A program made the position numbers and the translations under genes. The notes beneath the pieces were generated by a model. The model was not told the origin of the DNA. It did not search any database and worked only from the letters and a program-made list of their open reading frames with translations. Shown here piece by piece: positions 45,142-54,831 of a stretch of DNA of 64,000 nucleotides. Position 1 is the stretch's first letter. Each line of letters begins with the position of its first letter. The DNA lies in contig CH003298.1 in the NCBI GenBank assembly GCA_000149265.1, positions 130,096 to 194,095 on the forward strand. The letters are read 5' to 3'. Source of the stretch: Ciona savignyi (Eukaryota; Chordata; Ascidiacea; Phlebobranchia; Cionidae).

Positions 45142-45929
45142 GAGAGTGTCAACCACGTGTTTAACCACCGCTATATGTAAACCACATGTTGTATGCCATA
45201 TATATTCATGCTACAGGGTCCCTAACCACAACTTGTATTTTATACACTGTATATGTAGTTTGTTTCTGCAGGCATAAACGCATGGGTCCCATAGTTATCA
45301 AACCAAACTTCTTTCCCATGTGTAGTTTCATGTGTAAATAAAGAATAAACGTTTTAAATTTACGAACATTTTCAGCACAAATGTTTTAAATTAAACCTTC
45401 TTTTCAAGCGCTTAAGTGAAACGAAGCTAAATTGCCATAACAGCCCGATTTAGTTTTTTATGGTTTTTGGGAATTCCCATAGGTTTAGTAGGATAAGTTT
45501 CTGTTTTTACATATTGGGGTCATGTTAGGTAACAATTCTTAAAAGTTTTAATCTGATAGTAGACCATTAGACACTTTTGGCCAATTAAACCAAATAAAAT
45601 ATTCACATGGGGTAATTNNNNNNNNNNNNNNNNNNNNNNNNNNNNNNNNNNNNNNNNNNNNNNNNNNNNNNNNNNNNNNNNNNNNNNNNNNNNNNNNNNN
45701 NNNNNNNNNNNNNNNNNNNNNNNNNNNNNNNNNNNNNNNNNNNNNNNNNNNNNNNNNNNNNNNNNNNNNNNNNNNNNNNNNNNNNNNNNNNNNNNNNNNN
45801 NNNNNNNNNNNNNNNNNNNNNNTAGCAACTTACTCATTCAATCATTATTATGGGTTCCAGGATAAATCTACATATCGTACAAAATGTCTTTTACAAATAG
45901 TGATGGTAAAACACGTGGTTGACACTCTC
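45142..45929. mobile_element. long-TIR element, second copy, interrupted by the assembly gap
   Basis: It begins gagagtgtcaaccacgtg after TA (45140-45141) and ends cacgtggttgacactctc before TA (45930-45931), the same ends as the element at 48430-49350. The 205 N lie inside it. Confidence 0.75.
45618..45822. other. assembly gap (205 N)
   Basis: Unknown bases. An open frame reported across this run is not real. Confidence 1.
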
Positions 45930-46587
45930 TAGGTTTTATTTCCATTTCAACGTTCGTTCGTTCAGAAGTCAGGATTTACAAAGACAGTTGCGTTTTCCTG
46001 TAAGACAACTACCGTAGTTAATCCTGGAGATTTTGCGAGACAGTTAACCATATAACGGGGGCAACGCTTTTAATTCCTACTTTTGCTTTATTGAGTTTAA
46101 GATGAATTATCGTGTCACGTGATAAGAAAAATTGGGCATTGCGTGTCCAACTGGAGGGTTGGGCAGTGCGTGCCTGAACCCATGTTAGAAAACACCCAAG
46201 AACAAAAGAAGTTTTTTTATTATTTAAAGATGTTTTCAGCTGAGAATTTACCATTAAAGCACATCTTAATGGTAAGTTTCAAATGCTTGTGGAGTAGTTG
46301 CCGAGAGATAAACACATTCTTGATTTTTAGGTGGAAAATCGCCACAGCTTTGTATTGTCTTCTAAACTGCTCTATTTGCAGCATACGTTTATTTGCAATG
46401 TAGAGACATTTCTCACAGAAACTTAACAAGTAGACCGTTCACATGCATTGTTTTAGCGAGTAATATGCTTAATAGTTCCTTCCCGGGTAATATATACATA
46501 ATAGAAAATAAATTTTGATGTGAGATCGCTTAAAATTCTGGCGCCAACTTACTCAGTTCTTTCAAATCGATTGTAAGCAACTAGTAT

Positions 46588-46645
46588 ATCCTGTTCCCAA
46601 AGATATATTACAAAGTATATCCTGTTCCCACAATTATATTACAAT
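46588..46645. repeat. tandem duplication of about 32 bp
   Basis: agtatatcctgttcccaaag and its variant with cacaattatattacaa occur back to back just upstream of the 5' exon of the second small secreted gene. Confidence 0.8.
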
Positions 46646-46651
46646 TTAAAA

Positions 46652-46754
46652 ATGCAGCGAAGCAGCTTGCGAATGCCGTTAAACAATAGACAGCAGTGGT
46701 ACAAATACAACTCATCTATGAAGGGTATTCACTTTGCAAAAGTACAAAATAAAG
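46652..46754 (+). other. probable 5' exon of the second small secreted gene
   Basis: It ends in a strong donor (aaag|gtaagt). It contains an ATG at 46652 with 34 open codons. Joined to the exon at 47129 this frame stays open and is out of frame with the signal-peptide frame. Its start is not defined. If it is part of the mature mRNA it carries an upstream ORF. Confidence 0.45.
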
Positions 46755-46799
46755 GTAAGTTTGGTGTTGTTGGTTTTGGTTTTTGCATTTAGCTTGTGT

Positions 46800-47110
46800 G
46801 GCCGATAGCTGGTCGGGTGTGTGCTAATGCACTTAGCTCTACTAAAAGTAAAGGGACATTTTAATCATATTAAACACCCAACTCGACATTTGGCACGAGG
46901 TGATCTGACGATTGTCCCTGTGTTAACCCTCTTGGTTTTCCCATTCACGGTGATAAACTTGAATATCCTATCCTATTCTTCTACTTTTAAGGGGGTTAAC
47001 ACAGCGGCAGGTTATCCGACGGTGGACATGAAGTAATCTGATTATTGTCAATGTAATATATGTCCCGCGTTTTCCATTCACGGAGATAAAACATCATTGT
47101 TCCATCCATT
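46800..47110 (+). repeat. two SINE family 1 3' fragments
   Basis: 46803-46976 has gcacgaggtgatctgacgattg, ttggttttcccattcacgg and atcctatcct. 46990-47110 is a second, more decayed 3' part (atgaagtaatctgattattg, ttccattcacggagataaa). Both lie in the first intron of the second small secreted gene. Confidence 0.65.
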
Positions 47111-47128
47111 TTAACCTTATATTTGCAG

Positions 47129-47793
47129 ATGAACAAGTTGATTCTCGTGGCTGTTTTGATTGGTTTGTTGATGATTACAAACGAAAGTTTGGGTGCTTGG
47201 TGGACCAGACGCCGCTTCAGTCGTCGTCGTCGTCGCCGTTATAGTAAGTAGCATATCCAGTTTTGTTTCATTTTATTAAAAATTCTTTTACGATAGGCAG
47301 TTATAGCCGGTCACCCGTTTATTCATACAAACAAGTTACCCAATAATCAATTTTTTTTGTATTATCATAATGAATTTTTATTGCCTTTTTTTCCGTGTGC
47401 TACATCAACTGGTTTTCTTTTATTTACAAAAATATAACACTTTACTCATTCATTTACAGACCAAAGACCACTACAAGGTTGGTGATGGTTAAATCATTTA
47501 CATTTTTATACGTTAAAAATATAATAATAAATTTCTGATTTTAGAATCCGATGGCGATTTAATGAAGGTACTTATGGATGAGGACGAGTCCAATCGCCAA
47601 GGTAAACAAACGCACCAATCAGGTTACTGTAGTATAAATCTTATTAGTAGTATTGCACGTCGGGTTTTTAAGACATTATAGTATTGGGACCAGTGATTGT
47701 GGGTCAAAAACAAAACTAGCGCCCAACATTTTACGCTTTTCGTTTTAACTGTTTATTTCAGATGATAAAGCGGAGTTGGATCGCTGGGCATAG
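47129..47793 (+). CDS. small secreted poly-Arg peptide precursor (candidate host-defence peptide)
   Basis: Four exons, 47129-47243, 47460-47477, 47545-47601 and 47762-47793, join in phase to 73 residues. Residues 1 to about 22 are a signal peptide (MNKLILVAVLIGLL...ESLG). Then comes a strongly cationic stretch beginning AWWTRRRFS and continuing into six consecutive Arg at about 32-37. An acidic part follows (ESDGDLMKVLMDEDESNRQ) and ends AELDRWA. AATAAA lies at 47864-47869. Every intron is phase 1 with GT/AG ends, which supports the model. The 18-nt exon 2 could be skipped without shifting frame. The start ATG follows the acceptor cag directly, so the leader comes from the upstream exon or a trans-spliced leader. 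A cationic peptide held by an acidic pro-region resembles known tunicate antimicrobial precursors, but I recognise no named family. Confidence 0.65.
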
Positions 47794-47863
47794 TAATCAA
47801 GTTACATCTGCGAAGGTTCGTAAATTATTTTCCAAGCAGTTATCTACAAAACACTTTCGTCGC

Positions 47864-47869
47864 AATAAA
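47864..47869 (+). terminator. AATAAA polyadenylation signal
   Basis: Canonical hexamer about 70 bp past the TAG of the second small secreted gene. A second AATAAA lies near 48060. Confidence 0.5.
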
Positions 47870-48429
47870 ATTGTGTTTCTTAGTACGTCGCATTCTAAAT
47901 GACACAGTTTGAACTGCTGGTTATTAACCTCGTGATATAAATAACCATCGCCCCTAAATGTGCTTTGTAATAGAATACTTGGATTTAAAACAATATTTTG
48001 TTTACAGGCAAGGAACAGATAAAGAAAATTGAAATTCTTCCTTGAAATCGTATTCGCAATAAAATCAAAAATTACCATTTTGTGTTCGCATGTTAATTGG
48101 ACTTTATAATAAGGATCAAACAACAGTATATAACGCCGCCGTAGATAGAACCCACGTGTCCCTGTGTAGGAGACATGTAATAAAAAGAAAAATAGCGTTC
48201 CTAATATAGCGTGTAATTGTTAGTGTGCTGGATTTTAGCCGAAACGTTGTGAATTCGAAACTAAAAAATACTTCCAAATATAGCTCTGCTAATCCTACGA
48301 TTCGCCATGTGTTAAGTTTTATTTGCAAGGGGATCTATCGTTTGTCCGTTCAATATAAATTTTCCACGTTTCACCATTTACGGGAATGAACTATTAATAT
48401 ATTATATTACGCAAAATATTAAATAACTA

Positions 48430-49350
48430 GAGAGTGTCAACCACGTGTTAAACCAACACTATTTGTAAAAGCACATGTTGTATGCCATATATTTATGCTT
48501 CAGGGTCCCTAACCACAATTTGTATTTTATACAACCACGTGGTTGTTTCTGCAAGGATAAACGCATGGGTCTTATAGTTAACCAATCAAACTTATTTTCC
48601 ACGTGTAGTTAAATAAAGAATAAACGTTCTTTATGGGTTCAGGGAATTCTTCTGGGTTTAGTAGATAAGTCTATGTTTTTACATAATTTTAGTTCTTGCA
48701 ATCAAGGGGAATTCCCCTGAGACGTTAAAAACCAAAAATGTGTTTTGAGTAAATTAGCTTTTTGGGATATAGCGCGTGAACGGCTGCTATGACTTTAATC
48801 ATATTTGGTAAAATGTTAGACCATTAGACATTATGTGCCAATTAAAAGATAGAAAACATTTACTTAGGGTAATTCTCTTAAAAACGAACTGAATAATGAT
48901 TGTGACAGGCATGCCACATCGAACTGACATCTCCCATAACAAGGAGTCGACAAATCGGATTAAAACTTTAAGAATTGTTACATAACATGACTCCCATATG
49001 TGAAAACAGAAACTTATCTAATAAACCTAGGGGAATTCCCTAAAAAAACATGGAAAACTTAAATCAGGCTGGTTTGGGAATTTACCTTCATTTCACTACA
49101 GCGCTCGAAAGGAAGCTTTAATTTAAAACATTTGTGTTGAAATGTTTGTAGATTTAAGACGTTTATTCTTTATTTAACTACACATGGAAAAGAAGTTTGG
49201 TTGGATAACTATGGGACCCATGCGTTTATGTTTGCAGAAACAAACTACATACTCGGTGTACAAAATACAAATTGTGGTTGTAGCATAAATATATGGCATA
49301 CGACATGTGTTTTACAAATAATGGTGGTTAAACACGTGGTTGACACTCTC
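48430..49350. mobile_element. long-terminal-inverted-repeat element (about 921 bp), intact copy
   Basis: Left end gagagtgtcaaccacgtg and right end cacgtggttgacactctc, each next to TA (48428-48429 and 49351-49352). The inverted repeats extend some 280 bp inward: the left arm phrases gtttctgcaaggataaacgc and gaataaacg recur reversed as gcgtttatgtttgcagaaac and cgtttattcttta. No coding frame. The TA duplication suggests a Tc1/mariner-type or foldback MITE. Confidence 0.75.
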
Positions 49351-49359
49351 TAATTAAGT

Positions 49360-49790
49360 ATTGTATTAGCGCGCATTAATTTGCACTAAAATCCGCATAT
49401 TGATTGCACTAAATCTCCTAATCCCTTACTGCTTACCCTAACATATCCTATCCTATCCTAACTTCTACAACCGTCAAACAACGTTATCACAGCAGGTACA
49501 GCAAGCCCAGGACCTGCCGCTTTAATAGGGATTTGCCATCTGCCGCAGGTAAATCGAATATGACAGTCCCGCTACAAGCGACGATCTGTCCCGTTTTCGA
49601 CGATCTGTCCCTTCAAGCCATGAAAAGTTGGCAGATCGGGTGTGTAAATTGGGAATTTCCGGATTCGTTTTTTTTTAAACCGAGATATTAAATTTCTTCC
49701 TTTAAAGCGATATAATAACTCCCTTTTCTCGTTTTTCGTCATCGGCCTGATTGGCATCCATTTCTAAAATTAAGCTCAGTTAGACTTTCT
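49360..49790. other. intergenic, no gene recognised
   Basis: No gene. It contains a 61-codon minus-strand frame (49572-49757) with no support and a short atcctatcctatcct patch near 49445 that is probably a detached SINE tail. Confidence 0.5.
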
Positions 49791-49794
49791 CGAT

Positions 49795-50065
49795 ATTAAA
49801 TTAGTCTGTCGCCTTTCACCCAAAGGGTTTCGGATTCAAAACTGCTCAGTAGCTAGTCGGGTATGTCCCTAAGTAAGGCAATTAACGAAACTTGCCTGAA
49901 ACCACAAAATTAATAAGCTTTTACTAAATTGAAGCAACATGAGAGCCATACACAACACACTGTAAAAGCTTTAGTAACCCGACGGGGGGCACGCGTTCAT
50001 CTGACGATTGGCTGTGTGTTAAGCCCCTTGATTTTCCCATTCACAGGAATAAACATGAATATCGT
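49795..50065 (+). mobile_element. SINE family 1, diverged copy
   Basis: It lacks the extreme 5' head. It has gtcgcctttcacccaaagggtt, gtgtccctaagtaaggc, acacaacacactgtaaaagc, gatttccccattcac-like sequence and aatatcgtac. Confidence 0.7.
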
Positions 50066-50169
50066 ACATAAAAATGGTTAAGGTCATGTGCCTATAAAGT
50101 TAGAGCTTTCGTATAAATATTACCTGGCATTTCTTGTTGTTTCTTTAAATTTAAAAATCTTGTTTATCA

Positions 50170-51560
50170 TAAGACCTGCGACGACGCCAACCCTCAGATT
50201 CTTCAGCGGCCAGAAGCACAAGTGCGAGAAGGAGTACGAAGAGAGCTTTATTTATCTGCAAAATTCATCGTTGTCACCCAAACAGCTTCGCTTACGTACA
50301 ATCAAGAAACTTACATTTGTGGTAGTCTTTTAAGAAAGATAGCTTTGTTCGATTGAGGGTTGGAATATATACCAGAAGTCAGTCTTTTTCTAATTGCGAA
50401 GTAACTTCTTTTTCTTTTGACTGCTCGGCATGTTCTCTTGAATTGCGGAAATAGTATATCCTGGATTGAGCGTGTGTTTCTACTACTTTAAATTATTTAA
50501 TTGGAAATGTAATTTTTCAATAAACATAAAAGTTTTATTTATCTGGCGTTCGGCGTTGCTTGTACCTAAAATAACGAACACGCGTGTAAATATTGTGGAA
50601 ACATGCACGTGGGCAAGGCACACGTTGCCTATAACGAGTGCTTTAATGGGATTAATGAAAACTGCAGCAAAATATCATTCGAAATTAACACTTACAACAT
50701 TAATCCAACTGTGGGAAAAGAACTATAGAAGATTATCAGTGTTATTACGTTTTCTTTCTCAAATAATAAAACGAGTTGCTTCTATGCTTCATAGATGACA
50801 AATTTACTGTAATACCACACATACAAGTGTCTTATTTTAGATACAAGCAACGAAGCCCGCCACTGTTAAAATATAAATGTTACAAAAGCGTATTCTCTAT
50901 AGTGATGCCTCAGCCCTGTCTATTTTTAGACTGATAGCGACTTTTAATGTTCAAGATAGATGTGTTTACACCGTTGCACGTTTTCACGGGTGTAACGTGG
51001 CACAAATAATCAAAGAAATCAGCTCATACACACGTTGCTCACCCTCGTTGTAAACACAACTTTAAGGTTTCACCACAATAAAACTTTATTTTCCATTGGA
51101 CAATTATGTTCGGTATTTTGCGCTGAGACTTTAGCATCATCAAAACATCTGCTCAATCCATAACAAACGCTTCTTGCAATGGTTGGAGACGTGCTCTGTC
51201 CACAAAGGAAGTAGGGGAAGTAATAACAATATTGTAATACGACGAGTAAAAAAGCAACGTTCTTACTGTAATGTTTATACAATTTTTTTCCTGATGATGA
51301 TGTTTACAAACGTAAATTATAACGCTCTTTGCTCTTTCCTACAAGAAGGGCAAACCTAAGTATCCTATATATCCATATTGTCATCAAATCCACACGGCTA
51401 TGAAGGACTTCAATACTGCACGAACCAGCAAATGCAGAGTCGATATAAAGCATATAGCCTATGGATATCACGTGTACAAACATGTGAAATGCGAATGTGG
51501 GGTAAAAACGAAGACGATCCCAAAGCTTTTGGTAACTAGTTCACTTTTATTTTACATTTA
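50170..51560 (+). other. possible exons of an unidentified Cys-rich protein
   Basis: Three patches look more protein-like than their surroundings: 50170-50330 (after an acceptor-like tttatcataag), 50590-50727 (frame with CKYCGNMHVGK ... NECFNGINENC, ending in TAG) and 51344-51560. The last has an excellent acceptor (gctctttgctctttcctacaag) and an open frame with YPIYPYC, SKCRVDIKH and HVYKHVKCECGV, ending in TAG. A closing Cys-x-Cys is typical of cystine-knot growth factors and cytokines, but I cannot join the pieces with good donors. It may be a real gene, a pseudogene or chance. Confidence 0.25.
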
Positions 51561-51564
51561 GTTT

Positions 51565-52128
51565 ATTTCACTTGTACCTTTTAATTGTGTTATTTTGGCT
51601 TTGCTATTTAAAAATGTTTCTATTGTCTATTTCTCGAGGCATTGAAGTAATTATAAAACTATTACGGGGCATTTAAGTAAAGTTTTAACTATAAGGCGTG
51701 TTTTATAACGTTCTTTTATACCATTTGTGTGTGTTTTAATACCATAGTCTAGTCAATATGTTTTTTTAAATACTATTGTATAACGCTTGTTTGACAATTG
51801 TAACGTTTGACCCTTTAAGGTAGAAGGTAGTGAGGGTTGGCCCCCCTGTAAGCGCGCGTGGTTCTTTTATGCTGCTGCGATAATCCGACTCCAATGACCG
51901 AGTCCACGCTTGTTGAAAGTTAGTTGTTTATTGTCAAACGTTGTCAATAGAACACACGAATAAATCAAAGCACTTTAATCAGGAACCGCTTCCCTGCGAC
52001 CGACTAATAGACTGTTCGTTTTCCTTTGCGGCTTGTCATCTAGTTGACTTTGTTCAAACCGGCAGATGTGATTTTTGCCTTGTTCTTTCTCTGTCGACTG
52101 TGCGTCGAAGCCGTTAAGACCGGGAACA
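51565..52128. other. intergenic, no gene recognised
   Basis: AT-rich. Related phrases about ttataacg, cttttat and gttttaat recur in 51650-51780 without forming a clear repeat. Confidence 0.45.
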
Positions 52129-52427
52129 TAGGATAGGGATAGGATATTCATGTTTATCCCCGTGAATGGGAAAACCCCAGGGGTTATCACACGGGCAATC
52201 GTCAGATCACCTCGCGCCCATCGTCGGGTTACCGGAGCTATTGCAGTGTGTTGTATGTGATAGACATGTTCCTTCAATTTGGTAGAACCCATTAATCCGC
52301 TGGGTTCAGGCAATGTCCGTAAAGTGCCTTGCCCAAGGACACAACCGACTAGCTAGCGACCAGTTTCGCACCTGCAACCTTTCGATTGAAAGGCGACGCA
52401 CTTAACCGCTAGACCATCGGGCCGGAC
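52129..52427 (-). mobile_element. SINE family 1, full antisense copy
   Basis: It has an intact tail (aggatagggataggatattc), body and head (aaccgctagaccatcgggccgg). It is very close to 42456-42747. Confidence 0.85.
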
Positions 52428-52479
52428 AACATAAGCCGTTCCCGGCCGCAAATCCCAAAACTAAACAAATTGCTGATTT

Positions 52480-53475
52480 TTTAACTAAAACAGCGTTAAT
52501 AAACAGTTTGCTAAAATAAATCTCCTAGAAGGCTAAAAACCAAAACGGTAATTTTTCCTAAAAATTGGCTTTTGCGGGTAAGCGCTTAAACGACTGGTCT
52601 AATTTTAATCAGATTTGGTGGAACGCAAGTGCACTAACCACTGATTTAATAATTTAATAAAGAAAGAAAAAAATTACTTAGGGAAAAACCCTTAAAATAA
52701 GAATTTGTTCTCAAATCATGATTATGACAGGCATGCGATGTCGCCCCGACATCTACCAAAAGGAGTAATGGAATCGCAATAAAAATTTGTCTTTTGATGT
52801 TTACAAACTTCTCAGTGTAAAATCAGTGACTAATGCACTTACATTTCACCAAATCTGATTAAAATTGGAGCAGCCATTTAAGCAATATGCGCAAAAAAGC
52901 TAACTTTTTAGGAAAAATACCGTTTTGGTTTTTAACGTTCCAGGGGAAATCCCCTGGATTTATCAAACAAAATTTTGGTTTCTGCATATCACGACCATGT
53001 TGTTTAACAGATCACCAAGTTTCATTGCGATTCCATTACTCTTTTTGGTAGATGTCGGGGCGACATGCCATGACTGTCGCAATAATCATTTGAGAATAAA
53101 ATCTTATTTTTAGGGTATTTACCTAGGTAATTTTTGTTATTTCTTTTAAGTGTTAAATTAGTTACTAATGCACTTACATTTCACCAAATCTGATTAAAAT
53201 TGAAGCAGCCGTTTAAGCGCTATGCTAAAAAAGCTATTTTTTAGAAAAAAATACCGTTTTAGTTTTTAACGTCCCAGGGAAATTCACTTGGATTTATCAC
53301 ACAAAATTTTGGTTTCTACATATCTAGACAATGTTGTCTAACAAATGACAAAGTTTCATTACGATTCCATTATTCCTTCTGGTAGATGTCGGGGCGACAT
53401 GCCATGCCTGTCAAAGCGTTTGTCGAAAAAAAAAACGGACAAAAACAATGTGTCCCATTTTTTTAAATGGGACCC
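52480..53475. repeat. composite inverted and tandem repeat array
   Basis: 52500-52790 carries the antisense unit (aaaccaaaacggtaattttt, tttaatcagatttggtgg, gcatgcgatgtcgccccgac). From 52820 two sense units follow in tandem, about 340 bp apart (cttacatttcaccaaatctgatt at about 52835 and 53170). The array ends near 53473 in gtcccatttttttaaatgggac, as at 44823. Confidence 0.65.
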
Positions 53476-53555
53476 ATAACTAACTTTAATGTCATAATTT
53501 TCTTTTTAATGTGCGGTTTCCCTTTATTTAATTTTCTCCTAAACTTTAGCATGTT

Positions 53556-53835
53556 CCGACAGATTTATTCTGATTGGTTAATGCGTCGCCTTTTAGCCGA
53601 ACGGTCGTAGATACGAAACTGGTCGCTAGCTAGTCGATTGTGTCCTTGGGCATAGCACTAAACGAAAATTGTTGAACCCAGTGGATTAATGGGTTTTACT
53701 AAATTTAGGGAACGTGTGAATTATGTATGCTATAACACATTGCAACAGCTCCGGTAACCCAACGGTGGACGCAAAGTGATCTGACGATTGCCGGTGTGTT
53801 AACCCCCTTGCGAACGTAAATATCTTATCATATTC
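53556..53835 (+). mobile_element. SINE family 1, diverged copy
   Basis: It has gattggttaatgcgtcgcc, ggtcgtagatacgaaactggtcgctag, gtccttgggcatagcac and caacagctccggtaacccaacgg. The 3' end is truncated. Confidence 0.7.
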
Positions 53836-53839
53836 TATG

Positions 53840-54455
53840 TTGTAGACCGGCCTGTCTGTTTCACATATCTTATTTCTTTAAAGCGTTTCAAAAATCCCTG
53901 CAACCCTATTTTATTTCTTTAGATTATTTTTATATAACGTTTTACCCCGAAAACAATCATTTAAAGTAAACATAAAACGCATTGGTATTTTATTTTCATA
54001 AAAAAAATTTGAAACGTAAAATTGAATACATATTATAAAAAATCTAACGATAAAAAAATACGACTTTCTACACAGTGGTGTTAAAGTGCACCTATGGATG
54101 AAAACTACAGTGTTGATATATTAATAACTATAATACAAGCAGTACGAATTAATTAATATAAAATTGGCCATGTTTGCAGTATAAAAAAGCACCAGGACAG
54201 CGCACAGTGGGTATTGGTTTGCTGGTTAAAGCAGCGCAATAGTTTTATTAGAACAGGAAGTGTATATAGAAATGTCCAAGAATTTAAAGAAGCTCCAAAA
54301 GTTATTCATCTTTTTCCATGGTTTCTGCGCATACAAAAGATTTTATTATTGGGTGGATGAATTTGTATTTGGTATCTAGTTATATTAAGGTCTAGGACTA
54401 TTTATGTAATATCTAGTTAATGTTTCTGCTCAATCCACATTTTAGTGTAGGGGGT
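53840..54455. other. downstream of the NDPK-domain gene, nothing recognised
   Basis: AT-rich and featureless apart from an isolated TATA-like tataaaaaag near 54180. Confidence 0.45.
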
Positions 54456-54520
54456 TCTCAGGTTTATTGCTGTTAATGAGTAAACCAAGGGGGTTAACAT
54501 ACGGGCAATCATCACATTCT
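54456..54520 (-). repeat. SINE family 1 3' fragment
   Basis: It has aggtttattgctgttaatgagtaaaccaagggggttaac and acgggcaatcatcac. It is the tail-proximal part only. It also contains an AATAAA on the minus strand (54463-54468) that could serve the NDPK-domain gene. Confidence 0.6.
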
Positions 54521-54831
54521 GGCATGTACAAACACAATCCAATTGCTTTTGCTAACACAACAGCAGGCATTGGGATAGTGACAATTTTACGTATTATAAC
54601 AGACCTCTTCTTTACTTCTGGTATTCAAATTAATATTATCCTACAAATGTGATTTAGAACAGTTAAGCAGATGGGAAGGGGGTGGGGCATTTGGAGGCGG
54701 TGTGTGGTGTATTAGTTCATGATTGTTAATTGGTTAAATAAGACACACAAAACATAAAGCAGGCATTCTACATCCAAAATACTTACACAAGGAATGGTGA
54801 AGTAATGCTTAACCGGAATTTACTTATCATT

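Noticed and set aside
45520-45837. 105-codon frame spanning the N run
   Set aside because: Mostly unknown bases; the flanks are transposon sequence.
47570-47600. Hammerhead-ribozyme-like words (ggatgaggacgagtcc)
   Set aside because: No matching core or stems; it is coding sequence of the second peptide gene.
51975-52313. 112-codon minus-strand frame
   Set aside because: It reads through the body of a family-1 SINE; similar frames occur in other SINE copies.
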